Positions 26,656 through 35,860 of a stretch of 64,000 nucleotides of DNA are shown piece after piece. Below the pieces are notes generated by a model. The model was not told the DNA's origin, did not search any database, and saw nothing but the letters and a program-made list of their open reading frames with translations. This DNA comes from JAXGPX01 sp040766745 (GTDB taxonomy: Bacteria; Bacillota; Sulfobacillia; Fermentithermobacillales; Fermentithermobacillaceae), in the NCBI GenBank assembly GCA_040766745.1, contig JAXGPX010000009.1:1-64000 (forward strand), read 5' to 3'. Position 1 is the first letter of the stretch. Each line of letters opens with the position of its first letter. The position numbers were made by a program, and so were the translations under genes.

Positions 26656-26701
26656 CGAGCGGGATGCACAGAGAAATTCAGAGGCAAGAAGGAATAGGGA
26701 T

Positions 26702-27874
26702 TTGCATGGGGCTGACGATAACATGAAAAACGCCGGCTGTACCCTGGCCCAACAAGAAGATGTGGTTAATCTGCGCCTGAATCTCATAGGCTTTGGTAAT
26801 GTAGGCAGGGAACTTGCACGAATCTTGCTGCATAAGGGCCAGGAGTTTTGCGTTTCCCACAGGGCCGGCTTCAAAGTTACGGCTATTGCAACCGGCAGGC
26901 ACGGGTGTATCGTGAACCACAACGGCCTAGACCTGGCAAGGGTACTTGATATTTTGGAGTCCGGTGAGCGATTGGACACTCTGGGCCCCCATGAGGGGCA
27001 AGATACCAGTCTGCAAACTGCATTGGACATTATAAGAGATGCTCCAGGCGACATAATGGTGGAATTGACCCCGCTGAACCCTCACACAGGCCAACCTGCC
27101 ATAAGCCACATAGAGGCAGCTTTGAGTGCCGGAAAGCACGTTGTTTCAGCCAACAAGGGCCCTATTGCATATGCATACTCAGAACTTGCATGTCTTGCAG
27201 CCCAGCGCGGCCTCAAGTTTCTTTTTGAATCAACTGTTATGGATGGCACCCCCATCTTCAATATGTCCAAGTACTGCCTTAGGGGCACACCTATCCTTGG
27301 ATTCAAAGGAATCTTGAACAGCACTACTAACTTTATCCTTGGAGAGATGGAAAAGGGCAGCGATTTCCATGATTCGGTTGCTAAGGCTCAGGAAATGGGG
27401 TTTGCCGAGGCGGATCCGTCTATGGACCTTGAGGGATGGGATGCGGCTGTCAAGGTTGCTGTATTGAGCAATGTGCTTATGGGGATGCAGATTACCCCCA
27501 GGGATGTTGATAGAACAGGAATAACCGGTGTGACAAAAGCCCAAGTACAAGAGGCTTTGAAACAGGGCAAGCGGATTAAGTTGGTGGCTGAGGCAGGTTC
27601 CGTACTTGATTCCGGCAATCATAGTCCTAAGGCTTCTTCTCCCGGCGATCGTGAAAAGACGTTTTATGCCAGGGTTATGCCTGTAAACGTTGATGCTGCA
27701 AGCGTGTTTGGGCAGATAGACGGTACAACATCTTGTGTGTCGATTCGAACAGGGCTCATGGGAGACATAACCTTGATTGAGCATGCCCCTGAGTTGGCCC
27801 AGACTGCCTACGGAGTCCTAAATGACCTGCTTGAGATAGCCGCTTGCGTGCAAGGGGGACACTCTGCCCGGTAA
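26702..27874 (+). CDS. hom: Homoserine dehydrogenase (no ACT domain)
   Basis: A 390-residue NAD(P)-dependent enzyme that reduces aspartate semialdehyde to homoserine. It has the NAD loop LIGFGNVGRELARIL, the dimerisation and catalytic core ANKGPIAYAYSEL, FESTVMDGTPIF, GILNSTTNFILGEME, AKAQEMGFAEADPSMDLEGWDAAVK (with the catalytic Glu/Asp/Lys set), and ends without the C-terminal ACT domain found in longer forms. Threonine feedback is therefore not expected through ACT. I start at TTG 26702, after AAGGAATAGGGA; ATG 26723 is an alternative. The frame continues back to 26540 but would begin before the predicted promoter. Confidence 0.88.
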   Translation: MHGADDNMKNAGCTLAQQEDVVNLRLNLIGFGNVGRELARILLHKGQEFCVSHRAGFKVTAIATGRHGCIVNHNGLDLARVLDILESGERLDTLGPHEGQDTSLQTALDIIRDAPGDIMVELTPLNPHTGQPAISHIEAALSAGKHVVSANKGPIAYAYSELACLAAQRGLKFLFESTVMDGTPIFNMSKYCLRGTPILGFKGILNSTTNFILGEMEKGSDFHDSVAKAQEMGFAEADPSMDLEGWDAAVKVAVLSNVLMGMQITPRDVDRTGITGVTKAQVQEALKQGKRIKLVAEAGSVLDSGNHSPKASSPGDREKTFYARVMPVNVDAASVFGQIDGTTSCVSIRTGLMGDITLIEHAPELAQTAYGVLNDLLEIAACVQGGHSAR

Positions 27875-28097
27875 GGGGCATTATGACAGCCTCTCTTGTA
27901 AACCTAATTTTATACTGGTATTTGCCGTTTTCTCGTTGGGCGTTCGATATCGTCCCTCTACTGCAGTTTTTCAGATATAATTAACAAATAGGGCCTTGTA
28001 CTTTTTTCGTAAAAGATATAACCGGTTCTGGAATTTTCCTGAAGCATAGAGTGGGTTTCCGGCAGCCGGCATTATAACACTAATGAGGGATTGAAAA

Positions 28098-29369
28098 TTG
28101 AGCTTTACAGACAACGCCAAAGCCAAGATCTCAAATGGAATGGAAAGTAGCTTATCTGCCCCTTTGAAGGTTAGAACCGGCCTATCTGCCTTGTATTTCC
28201 TTACTTACCTTGGGCTTGGAGTATACTGGACTTACGGGAACATATATTTCCGCGAATCCGGAGTATCAGTTGCAGAGATCGGAATCCTCAATGCCCTTTA
28301 CTATGGCGTTGCTATTTTCGGACACCCCTTCTTCGGATATGTGTATGACAAGTCGTCACATAAACACATCACTATAGGAGCAATTGCAGTACTGGCTGGG
28401 GCAACCGGCTTTTTGGTCCCTGCCCAGACAGGAGCCTTTGGCCGCGCTGCTGTATATTCCATGTTTGCCCTGTTTTCAACAACACTTATGCCTCTTATGG
28501 ACGCAGGCACACTAATGTGGTGCAGTCAGAACAGGGTTCCTTTTCAATCAATAAGATTGTGGGGGACCTTCGGCTACCTGTTCTCATCTATTATAGGCGG
28601 TAGCATACTTGAAAGTGTTGACCTGGTATGGTCTTACTACATCCCTGTAATCGTCCTTTTTGTCATGTTTGTCTTGGTAATGTCATTCAACAAGATGCGC
28701 TGGCTTCCGTATAACAATGTATCAGGTTCTGTGTCTACTACCCTGACCCTACAAGACGTGAAAGCCGTTGTCACCAGCAAGCCTTTTGTGCAGTTGCTGC
28801 TGATTTCTTTCTTTTTTCGAATTGCCTTCACTGGGCCTCTAAGCCTTTTTACTGTGTACCTGGACCACCGGGGTTTTAGTGCAAGCCAGATTGGCTATGT
28901 CATGATTATTGGCGGATTGAGCGAAGCCATAGTCTTACTCGGGAAGAAAGGGTTCTTTGACTATTTTTCAGGAGATTCGCTGCTGTCAATGGCCATAGTT
29001 CTCTCAGGGGTCAGGTGGTTCTTGACGATTGCTATCAAGAGTTACCCTTGGTTTTTGGCTCTTCAGTTGATCCAGGGTACTAACTTCATCCTCTTTTACC
29101 TGGTAGCAGTTGAAAAGACTAACCAGTTGTTTCCTCCTGAACTTTCAGGTGTAGGCCAAACTGTCTTTGGCTCAGTGTTCTATGGCCTAGGACCGGTTAT
29201 AGGTTCTCTGTTAGCAGGGGCAATGGTTGAGAGTATGGGATATGATAGGTCTTTCTTGATTTTTGCTGCAATGTGTCTGATTGTAGGTTTGTTCCAGATG
29301 CTGTTGTCAAGAAAAGATAAAGTATCAGGTAATGTGATTCACGATAAGGAATCGTCTGTTTCAGTGTAG
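28098..29369 (+). CDS. MFS transporter, LacY/PPP-like
   Basis: A 423-residue transporter with 12 predicted membrane segments. The opening (ALYFLTYLGLGVYWTYGNIYFRESG, then GHPFFGYVYDKS) and EKTNQLFPPELSGVGQTVFGSVFYGLGPVIGSLLAG match the MFS_1-like group that includes LacY and the 3-phenylpropionate transporter HcaT. The substrate is not evident. The TTG start at 28098 has only a weak GAGGG site. The gene stands between hom and a DUF554 gene on the same strand with gaps of 223 and 94 bases. Confidence 0.8.
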   Translation: MSFTDNAKAKISNGMESSLSAPLKVRTGLSALYFLTYLGLGVYWTYGNIYFRESGVSVAEIGILNALYYGVAIFGHPFFGYVYDKSSHKHITIGAIAVLAGATGFLVPAQTGAFGRAAVYSMFALFSTTLMPLMDAGTLMWCSQNRVPFQSIRLWGTFGYLFSSIIGGSILESVDLVWSYYIPVIVLFVMFVLVMSFNKMRWLPYNNVSGSVSTTLTLQDVKAVVTSKPFVQLLLISFFFRIAFTGPLSLFTVYLDHRGFSASQIGYVMIIGGLSEAIVLLGKKGFFDYFSGDSLLSMAIVLSGVRWFLTIAIKSYPWFLALQLIQGTNFILFYLVAVEKTNQLFPPELSGVGQTVFGSVFYGLGPVIGSLLAGAMVESMGYDRSFLIFAAMCLIVGLFQMLLSRKDKVSGNVIHDKESSVSV

Positions 29370-29463
29370 AATCAACTCAGTGCCGTTTATGCGTTACCGG
29401 CCGGTTTCCTGCCGGAGAGATTGGGTTAGGGATATCACAGGCTAAGAAAACACGAAAGGGCGA

Positions 29464-30198
29464 ATGGCCTTGAAGGGTACGTTGATAAACACCGTAGCAA
29501 TACTTGCAGGAACTCTAATAGGCTTGTTGGTCGGCAACAGGTATCCTGAAAAGATGAAACAGACTGTTATGAGCGGATTGGGCCTTGTGACAAGCATTAT
29601 TGGGATCAAGATGGCCCTTCAGTCCGAAAATATTCTCTTCCCGCTGGCAGGGATTGCACTTGGTGGAATCACTGGAGAACTGCTTGATCTGGACCTTTGG
29701 ATTAACCGGCTTGGAGATTCACTGGAGAAAATGTTCACCAAGGCCGGCCGTGGTAGCAGCGGCAATTCAGCGTCAGCGCCAACCCAGGGGTCATTTGCCA
29801 GAGGGTTTGTTGCAGCCACGTTGCTGTTTTGCATTGGGCCAATGGCCATTATCGGCGGTATACAGGATGGCCTTACAGGGGATTTCAGCACTCTCGCTGC
29901 CAAAGCCACTATTGACGGGTTTACCTCGATTGCATTTGCTTCTTCTTTAGGGCCTGGAGTTGCTTTTTCAGCACTGCCTGTGTTCATCTATCAGGGAGCC
30001 ATTTCCCTGGGAGCAGGATTCTTTAACCGGATTTTGAGCGCAGAGATGATATTGGAAATGACTTCTGCAGGCGGCTTGCTGCTGTTTGCTATAGGCCTTG
30101 GACTTCTGGAAGTTAAGAAAATCAGGGTAGCCAACCTTCTACCTGCCATATTCCTGACCCCGGCTATATGTTACATAGCTGCTTTGATTGGCATGTAG
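29464..30198 (+). CDS. DUF554 family membrane protein
   Basis: A 244-residue integral membrane protein of the DUF554 (YdfK/YqgA-like) family. The N-terminus ALKGTLINTVAILAGTLIGLLVGNR, the motif LPLAG-like block FPLAGIALGGITGELLDLD and the central GFVAATLLFCIGPMAIIGGIQDGLTGD are diagnostic. Six to seven membrane helices are likely. No function has been established for the family that I can cite. A Ser/Gly-rich stretch (GRGSSGNSASAPTQG) in a loop is slightly longer than expected. Confidence 0.85.
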   Translation: MALKGTLINTVAILAGTLIGLLVGNRYPEKMKQTVMSGLGLVTSIIGIKMALQSENILFPLAGIALGGITGELLDLDLWINRLGDSLEKMFTKAGRGSSGNSASAPTQGSFARGFVAATLLFCIGPMAIIGGIQDGLTGDFSTLAAKATIDGFTSIAFASSLGPGVAFSALPVFIYQGAISLGAGFFNRILSAEMILEMTSAGGLLLFAIGLGLLEVKKIRVANLLPAIFLTPAICYIAALIGM

Positions 30199-30501
30199 GC
30201 CGATTCCTGTTGACAGATTTCGCGCCACGGTGATAGACTGCCTTGAATCCATTGAATTCCTCATATTACTTTGAAAGGAAGTGTTTTTCATGGCAAGGGC
30301 ACATATCTCAGCAACCAATAGAATTCAGGTGGCTGAAAGATAGGAAACCACCGTTAAATGAAAAGACCTGTTTAGGCCTTCAGTTTTTGCTTCACCTCCT
30401 ATGCTCTGCTTCAGCCCCTCTGGTTCTTTTGGATTGCCATACTTAGCTTCGTGCAGGTAAGCATATCCCGATAGGAACATCCAAGGAGGGAAGACTCCAG
30501 T
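30199..30501 (+). other. Gap with a possible 17-codon ORF upstream of the ABC operon
   Basis: The gap holds a short frame ATG 30290 to TAG 30343 (17 codons) preceded by GAAAGGAAG at good spacing, then a purine-rich stretch and AAGACC...GGCCTT with a TTTTT near 30381-30386, which could be an imperfect attenuator. No similarity to a known peptide is evident. The ABC ATPase start at 30502 has its own AGGAGGG site. Confidence 0.3.
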
Positions 30502-31368
30502 ATGTCTTCTACAAGAGAATCTGTTATTTCCATTGTGAATCTAAAGAGGCATTTCAAGGTCAGAATCGAAGGCGATACTTTCAGCGAAAGATTCAGCAGT
30601 TTCTTTCATCCATCATATAGAACAGTTAAGGCGCTGGATGGTATAGGTTTCAGCGTCTACAGGGGCGAATCTATTGGATACATCGGGCTTAACGGGGCAG
30701 GCAAATCTACTACCATAAAACTGCTTTGCGGGGTTTTGGTCCCTACAGCAGGGGAAATCCGGGTGTTTGGCAGGGAACCTCACCGGAACCGGACTTTGAA
30801 CGCCGGGCGAATCGGGTTAATGATGGGCCAGAGAACCCAGCTTTTGTGGGACCTGCCGGTAAAGGAGAGTTTTCTGCTTCTGGGAAAGATCTACGCGCTA
30901 AATCCTGCTGAGTTCAAATCAAACTTGGAAATGCTTGTTGAAGCGCTTGATATTGCCGGGTTATGGGATACTCCCGCAAGGGTGCTGTCTTTGGGCCAGA
31001 GAATGCGGTGTGACCTTGCTTTAACTTTCATCCATAATCCTGAGATTGTCTTTCTCGATGAACCAACAATAGGGCTTGATGTCTTTGCCAGAGACAGGAT
31101 ACGGCAATTCCTCAACATCATGAGGAGCCGCGGCACCACTGTGTTTTTGGCCAGTCACGATCTTGACGACTTGGACGCCGTTACAGACAGGGTGATTTTA
31201 CTTCATAAGGGGCAGATAGTGTTTGACGGGCCTAAGGAGCAGCTGGAAGCAAGCCTGAATGACAGGATTATGCCCGGGCCCGTTCAAGATACGGCTGTGG
31301 GGCCTACACAGAAGATGACTCTTGAAGAGATGGTCAAGCAATTCTACGGAAGCGGTGGCTTGTCATGA
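30502..31368 (+). CDS. ABC-2 type transporter ATP-binding protein
   Basis: A 288-residue ABC ATPase. Walker A is GLNGAGKST, the signature region is LSLGQRMRCDLALTF (LSLGQ in place of LSGGQ) and Walker B is IVFLDEPTIGLD, followed by the switch His in LASHDLDDLD. The N-terminus, with a SFFHPSYRTVKALDGI segment, resembles ATPases paired with DUF990-type (ABC2_membrane_6) permeases. It starts the three-gene operon, and its stop overlaps the next start (ATGA-type overlap at 31365-31368). The exported substrate is unknown; drugs, lipids or peptides are options. Confidence 0.92.
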   Translation: MSSTRESVISIVNLKRHFKVRIEGDTFSERFSSFFHPSYRTVKALDGIGFSVYRGESIGYIGLNGAGKSTTIKLLCGVLVPTAGEIRVFGREPHRNRTLNAGRIGLMMGQRTQLLWDLPVKESFLLLGKIYALNPAEFKSNLEMLVEALDIAGLWDTPARVLSLGQRMRCDLALTFIHNPEIVFLDEPTIGLDVFARDRIRQFLNIMRSRGTTVFLASHDLDDLDAVTDRVILLHKGQIVFDGPKEQLEASLNDRIMPGPVQDTAVGPTQKMTLEEMVKQFYGSGGLS

Positions 31369-32168
31369 AATACCTGTCCTACATGCGAATTGAGTTTCTA
31401 AAGAACTTCCAGTATAGAACAAACTACTGGGCGACCATTGCCAACAGCATTATTGCCATCTTGATTCAACAGGCCCTTTGGACAGCTGTCTACAGGGCAA
31501 GCCCAGGGTCTTCCCCTGCCGGAGGTCAGATTGCCGGCATAGGCCTGAGCACCATGCTAACCTATGCATTGGTTGGCAGGGTTGTCTCAGGGTTTCTCAC
31601 TATACGCGAAGGTGCAAACTTTGGCCCAAGAGTACGGACAGGGGCCATTATCCACGATTTAGTCAAGCCTGTAGACCTTCATGTCCAGAGCTTCTTTCAA
31701 AATCTGGGGAGCGCCTTGTTCCGTCTGCTTGCAGTGGGCGGCCCGCTGTTCGCTATCATGGTGTTCCTAGGCTGGATTGAGGTTCCTCCTTGGAAAACCG
31801 TGGCGTTGTTTGCATTGTCTCTGTTTGCAGGACACGTTACGTTATTTGCCACGGTATTTGCCAGTAACCTGGCCAGTTTCCGTACAAAGACAGGGGTTGG
31901 CATAGACCATGTCTATACAATAGTGCTGCTTTTGTCAGGGGATCTTGTACCTGTTGACTTTTTCCCCACATGGCTTCAGGCAGTTTCCCGGTTCCTTCCT
32001 TTTCGGAGTGTCCATTATGTTCCTGTGGCTATCTGGAGCGGGATTATTGCACCAGGGCAAGTTATGGAGTCTTTTGTGGTTCAGGTGTTTTGGACAGCAA
32101 GTATGATTTTAATCTCAAGAATCGTTTGGGCACGATCCATCAAGCATCTAACAATCCAGGGAGGTTGA
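31365..32168 (+). CDS. ABC-2 type permease (first)
   Basis: A 267-residue membrane protein with about six helices of the ABC2_membrane_6 type (formerly DUF990). Typical features are the short cytoplasmic start KYLSYMRIEFLKNFQYRTNYW and a conserved late segment LSGDLVPVDFFPTWLQAVSRFLPFRSVHYVPVAIWSG. It forms the membrane part of the exporter with the ATPase and the next permease. Its start overlaps the ATPase stop by 4 bases. Confidence 0.87.
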   Translation: MKYLSYMRIEFLKNFQYRTNYWATIANSIIAILIQQALWTAVYRASPGSSPAGGQIAGIGLSTMLTYALVGRVVSGFLTIREGANFGPRVRTGAIIHDLVKPVDLHVQSFFQNLGSALFRLLAVGGPLFAIMVFLGWIEVPPWKTVALFALSLFAGHVTLFATVFASNLASFRTKTGVGIDHVYTIVLLLSGDLVPVDFFPTWLQAVSRFLPFRSVHYVPVAIWSGIIAPGQVMESFVVQVFWTASMILISRIVWARSIKHLTIQGG

Positions 32169-32172
32169 AGGT

Positions 32173-32970
32173 ATGAAATCTGTGTTCCGGCACGTTGGTG
32201 CTTACTTTTGGTATCTAAGGGCAAATTGGCTGAGCCTCATGGCTTATCCTGTGCCGTTTGTTGTTGTCAACCTTGCCGGGCTTCTGTACTCCCTTGTTTC
32301 AGCAGCAGCTGTATGGATCATTTTCTCAAAAGTCAGAGCAATAGGAGGTTGGAGTTTTCCTCAAGTGCTCTTGATTTATGGGTTTAGCATACTGTCGAGG
32401 TCGCTATTTCACTTGTTTTGTGTCAACATTGTGACTTTGAGCGGAATGATCAGAAATGGCGACATAGACAGAATTCTGGTTCGGCCGCTAAATCCTCTGT
32501 TCCAGGTCATAGCTGATTACCTTGACAATGACGATTACGGAGAATTTGGCGCCGGTTGTTACTTGATCTGGGTTTCTCTTGGAATGCTTGGTATGAGGAC
32601 TGTATCTAATGTGGCCTGGGCTGTTATTGCTGCAATATCCGGCGGCATTATTTATACCTCAGTGCATCTCATCGCCAACACCATGTCGTTTTTCACCATT
32701 GAAAACCGTGCCATAACAGTGCTTGCCTGGGTGCTAGACGGTTTTACCAGGTATCCCCTGGATATATACGGACGTGGCATTAGATCCTTACTTACATGGG
32801 TAATACCATTTGGCTTTGTCAGTTTCTATCCGGCGCAGGCAATCTTGCAGGCCAGCCGGCCTCTGGCCCTGGCAGGGAAGTTGACACCTGCAGTAGCGTT
32901 ATTGTTTTCCAGTGTTGCCTACGGTATCTGGAAATGGGGCCTGAACAACTACCAGGGTGTAGGGAACTGA
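32173..32970 (+). CDS. ABC-2 type permease (second)
   Basis: A 265-residue membrane protein, paralogous in design to the preceding permease. VNIVTLSGMIRNGDIDRILVRPLNPLFQVIADYLD and LLTWVIPFGFVSFYPAQAIL are typical of the second subunit of these two-permease exporters. It begins 4 bases after the previous stop, with GGGAGGTTGAAGGT as ribosome site. It completes a heteromeric exporter with the two upstream genes. Confidence 0.87.
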   Translation: MKSVFRHVGAYFWYLRANWLSLMAYPVPFVVVNLAGLLYSLVSAAAVWIIFSKVRAIGGWSFPQVLLIYGFSILSRSLFHLFCVNIVTLSGMIRNGDIDRILVRPLNPLFQVIADYLDNDDYGEFGAGCYLIWVSLGMLGMRTVSNVAWAVIAAISGGIIYTSVHLIANTMSFFTIENRAITVLAWVLDGFTRYPLDIYGRGIRSLLTWVIPFGFVSFYPAQAILQASRPLALAGKLTPAVALLFSSVAYGIWKWGLNNYQGVGN

Positions 32971-33361
32971 ACGCCGGTTTGTGTTGTTTCGGGTGGAATG
33001 AGGCCGGCCAGGCAATGATCGTGGTTTGGAACTAAATCCAAGCTACGCAGGGCTTATGATGTGGTGGCACTGGGTTTCCTTGAAGATTGTGCTATAATGC
33101 ACTATTATAAATGGGTAAGGCAATGTTAGGTTAGGTTGGGTTTGATACCCTTGTGTTAGGTGCCTGCGTTCTCCTGTAAGTCTGGCAGTGGCACAGCATT
33201 ATCGGAAGGAGGGATTGATGCCGTAGCCGTGAGAATTCCATTTAAGGGTCACATTCTGTTTGATGGCAGAAGTGTTAGCCTTGAGTAGCCCGGACAACAA
33301 AAGGAGTAATCAACGCACTAAATTTGAACTACCAGTACGAATACTAGGAGGAAAAACACAC
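32971..33361 (+). promoter_or_regulatory. Leader and promoter of the flavoprotein gene
   Basis: A 391-base gap. An extended -10 (TGCTATAAT, TATAAT at 33093-33098) would start transcription near 33105 and give a leader of about 255 bases. The leader holds short TTAGGTTAGGTTGGGTT repeats (33125-33142) and an AGGAGG site at 33347-33352. I saw no recognisable riboswitch. Confidence 0.45.
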
Positions 33362-34792
33362 ATGAAGTCACGCAGCAAGGTTACAGCAGTTCTCATTGCT
33401 ATTGCCCTGTTTGCTACCGGAACCTTTTTGACAGGTTGCAAAAAAGGTGAGCAGACAGACATCGTCGTAATAGGAGGCGGCGGTGCAGGCCTATCTGCAG
33501 CAGTTACCGCAGCCGAAAATGGTGCCAAAGTTGTTCTGGTTGAGAAAATGCCCATGCTCGGAGGCAACACTCTTAGAGCCCAAACCGGTTTCAACGCAGC
33601 CGGAACCAAATACCAGGCTGACGCCGGCATAACTGACTCGCCAGATATCCACTACCAAGACACAATGAAGGGCGGAAAAGACAAGAACGATCCCGCTTTG
33701 GTAAAGACCCTAACCGAAAATGCAAAGGACTCACTGGAATGGCTCAATGGTTTGGGAGCAAGCTTGACCAAGATGCAGCTTCTTGGTGGAGCCACCAACG
33801 CCAGAACCCACGCTCCAACTGAAGGCGGTTACGCAGGCCCGGTCATGATTGAGGTCATGGAGAAGGCTGCCAGGGAAAAGGGAGTACAGATTCTGCTGGA
33901 GACCAGAGCCACTGAGATTCTTGTTGACAAAGATGGAAAGGTTACTGGAGTAAAGGCAACAGACAAAGACGGAAAAGAAATCGAGTTGAACTCAAAGGCA
34001 GTAGTTATTGCTACCGGAGGATTCGGAGCCAATAACGAGATGGTTGCCAAGTATAATCCCAAATTGGCCGGGTTTGACACCACTAACCACAAGGGTGCAA
34101 CCGGTGACGGAATTGTCATGGCAGAAGCCATTGGCGCTGCACTGAGAGACATGGAATATATTCAGATTCACCCCACAGTAGTTCCGGGAAAGGGAGTTCT
34201 TATTGCTGAAGGCATGCGTGGCCAGGGAGCTATCCTTGTTAATAGCCAGGGTGAGCGGTTTGTGCAGGAACTCAAAACCAGGGACCTGGTATCTGAAGCT
34301 ACCCTTGAGCAGGAAGGCAAGTACGCTTTCGTATTGTTCGACCAGGCTATTCGTGATACTGCTCAGTTGGTCGAAGCACCTGAACAGCAGAGCTCACTGG
34401 TTTCAGGCGATACACTGGAAGAACTTGCTGAGAAGATTGGCGTTCCCGCAGAGGCCCTTGTTGAGACCGTTACAAAGTACAATACTTATGTTGAAGCAGG
34501 CGAGGATCCGGATTTCGGCCGCGTAAAGATGCCTGCCAAGATCGAAGTAGGCCCCTTCTGGGCTGTTAAGGTCACTCCTGCAATCCACCATACCATGGCC
34601 GGCGTTGCAATCAACAGCAAGGCTCAGGTGCTGGATACAGACGGAAATGCTATTCCTGGCCTTTATGCAGCAGGTGAGGTTACCGGTGGAGTCCACGGTG
34701 CCAACAGGCTTGGCGGAAATGCCCTTTGCGATATTATCGTATTTGGCCGGATAGCAGGTAAAGAATCGGCTTCCTTTGCAACAGCAAAGTAA
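33362..34792 (+). CDS. FAD-dependent flavocytochrome c-like lipoprotein
   Basis: A 476-residue fumarate reductase-like flavoprotein. The N-terminus is a lipoprotein signal (lipobox-like LTGC near residue 25), so it should sit outside the membrane. The FAD loop VVIGGGGAGLSAAVTAAENGAKVVLVEK follows, with MLGGNTLRAQTG, HPTVVPG, EGMRGQGAILVNSQGERF, HHTMAGVAINSKAQVLD and GVHGANRLGGNAL, all typical of the family. There is no FMN-binding domain and no CxxCH heme motif, so its electron donor must be another protein. I chose ATG 33362 for its AGGAGG site. Fumarate, another enoate or urocanate are possible acceptors. Confidence 0.9.
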   Translation: MKSRSKVTAVLIAIALFATGTFLTGCKKGEQTDIVVIGGGGAGLSAAVTAAENGAKVVLVEKMPMLGGNTLRAQTGFNAAGTKYQADAGITDSPDIHYQDTMKGGKDKNDPALVKTLTENAKDSLEWLNGLGASLTKMQLLGGATNARTHAPTEGGYAGPVMIEVMEKAAREKGVQILLETRATEILVDKDGKVTGVKATDKDGKEIELNSKAVVIATGGFGANNEMVAKYNPKLAGFDTTNHKGATGDGIVMAEAIGAALRDMEYIQIHPTVVPGKGVLIAEGMRGQGAILVNSQGERFVQELKTRDLVSEATLEQEGKYAFVLFDQAIRDTAQLVEAPEQQSSLVSGDTLEELAEKIGVPAEALVETVTKYNTYVEAGEDPDFGRVKMPAKIEVGPFWAVKVTPAIHHTMAGVAINSKAQVLDTDGNAIPGLYAAGEVTGGVHGANRLGGNALCDIIVFGRIAGKESASFATAK

Positions 34793-34874
34793 ACCGAAAT
34801 CAAATCATTTAGAGAATGCATGAGGTGTGCAGGGAAGATACTGCGCGCCAAGTTTGTGTGATTCTATGTAATAG

Positions 34875-34905
34875 AGAGCCGGAGAAGTCCGGCTCTTTTG
34901 TTTCT
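34875..34905 (+). terminator. Terminator of the flavoprotein gene
   Basis: AGAGCCGGA at 34875-34883 and TCCGGCTCT at 34888-34896 form a 9-bp stem with a GAAG loop, followed by TTTGTTTCTC. It is a good intrinsic terminator. A partial copy of its 3' half (AGTCCGGCTCTA..TTGTTGTTATGG) recurs near 34954-34981. The rest of the 34793-35102 gap shows nothing else. Confidence 0.85.
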
Positions 34906-35102
34906 CTTGTTGTTATGGCTGATTGCCCTAGTTTCTAGCATAGTGCAAATTCAAGTCCGGCTCTATCTATTGTTGTTATGGGCCAAGGTTGAGTGTTGCC
35001 TGCACTGTAAAGGCCACGCCTTATAAAGGCCTCCCAGTTTCGCCTTTTGCAGCATTGCTTTGGGCAACGCTTGTACTTGCGGCGCGCGGATTAGTGAGGG
35101 GG

Positions 35103-35528
35103 TTAGTCCTTTGCCAGCCGAATCACTACCTCGTTAGGCAGACACACGATTATCTGACCTGGATTGGATATCCACCCTGTGTTCATGCAAATATGGTTTT
35201 CACACGGCGAGCTTAGGACATGTACTTTCCCTTGCTTGATTTCCACTGTCGTGGTTCCTAATACTCCTTCAACCGAAATGGTCCCGTCTGGAATCTCATC
35301 AAAGGGCTTGCTAATTACATTTTGGCCTTTTGCCTGTATTATCAGCATAACAGGGCCCTCTCGGAACAGGCCTGCCGAGTAGACAAGGCTTCCTATGATC
35401 GCTACAGCCAGAATTGCTGAGAGTATGATAATCAGGCGTACCTTTTTGCCGCGTTCCTTGCTGCTGCCGGGACTTCCGCTGTCGCAACCAAGGGCTTGCC
35501 TGGACTTTTTGCTTGCTGCATGGCTCAT
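35103..35528 (-). CDS. NusG domain II-containing protein
   Basis: A 141-residue protein with a hydrophilic start, one membrane helix (residues about 31-53, LIIILSAILAVAIIGSLVYSAG) and an extracytoplasmic NusG_II-type domain that ends GKVHVLSSPCENHICMNTGWISNPGQIIVCLPNEVVI. The Cys-x4-Cys pair is characteristic. In other Firmicutes this domain occurs with Gx transporters and FMN or flavin reductases of extracellular electron transfer. Here a flavin lipoprotein lies convergently next door. The function is inferred from such context only. Confidence 0.85.
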   Translation of the reverse strand: MSHAASKKSRQALGCDSGSPGSSKERGKKVRLIIILSAILAVAIIGSLVYSAGLFREGPVMLIIQAKGQNVISKPFDEIPDGTISVEGVLGTTTVEIKQGKVHVLSSPCENHICMNTGWISNPGQIIVCLPNEVVIRLAKD

Positions 35529-35860
35529 TGCTTAATTCATTGCTCCTTCTTGTATTTTCCAACGCCTTCTTTGTACCTTGCATTGTCTGCACTGCTTGGA
35601 CATACTTTGGCTCAATGTAAGTATAGGGCTTTGGCCATGGCAAGTAAATGCCATGAGGATTGATGGCGCCTAGCTTCTTTTTCACCTGCAAAAACCCACA
35701 AATAGTGTATTCATGCTGTCGAGAACATTCCCAAGCAATATGTCCTTAGGGGAAACCATTTCAAAAAAGGAAATTGCCACCACTTGGAGAACATTGAATT
35801 AGACTGTATGGATTTGGCTGGGTATGGGCTTGTCCGCAATCAAGAAGAGGGTGAGATCTG
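35529..35860. other. Divergent gap between NusG-II and CPBP genes
   Basis: A 332-base AT-richer gap between diverging genes. It must carry both promoters, but I could not place confident -35/-10 pairs. An open minus-strand frame reaches 35691 but overlaps the NusG-II gene in another frame and resembles nothing. Confidence 0.3.

Noticed and set aside
35311..35691. Open minus-strand frame upstream of and across the NusG-II gene
   Set aside because: It overlaps a better gene in another frame, has Gln/Arg-rich composition typical of a shadow frame, and has no ribosome site.
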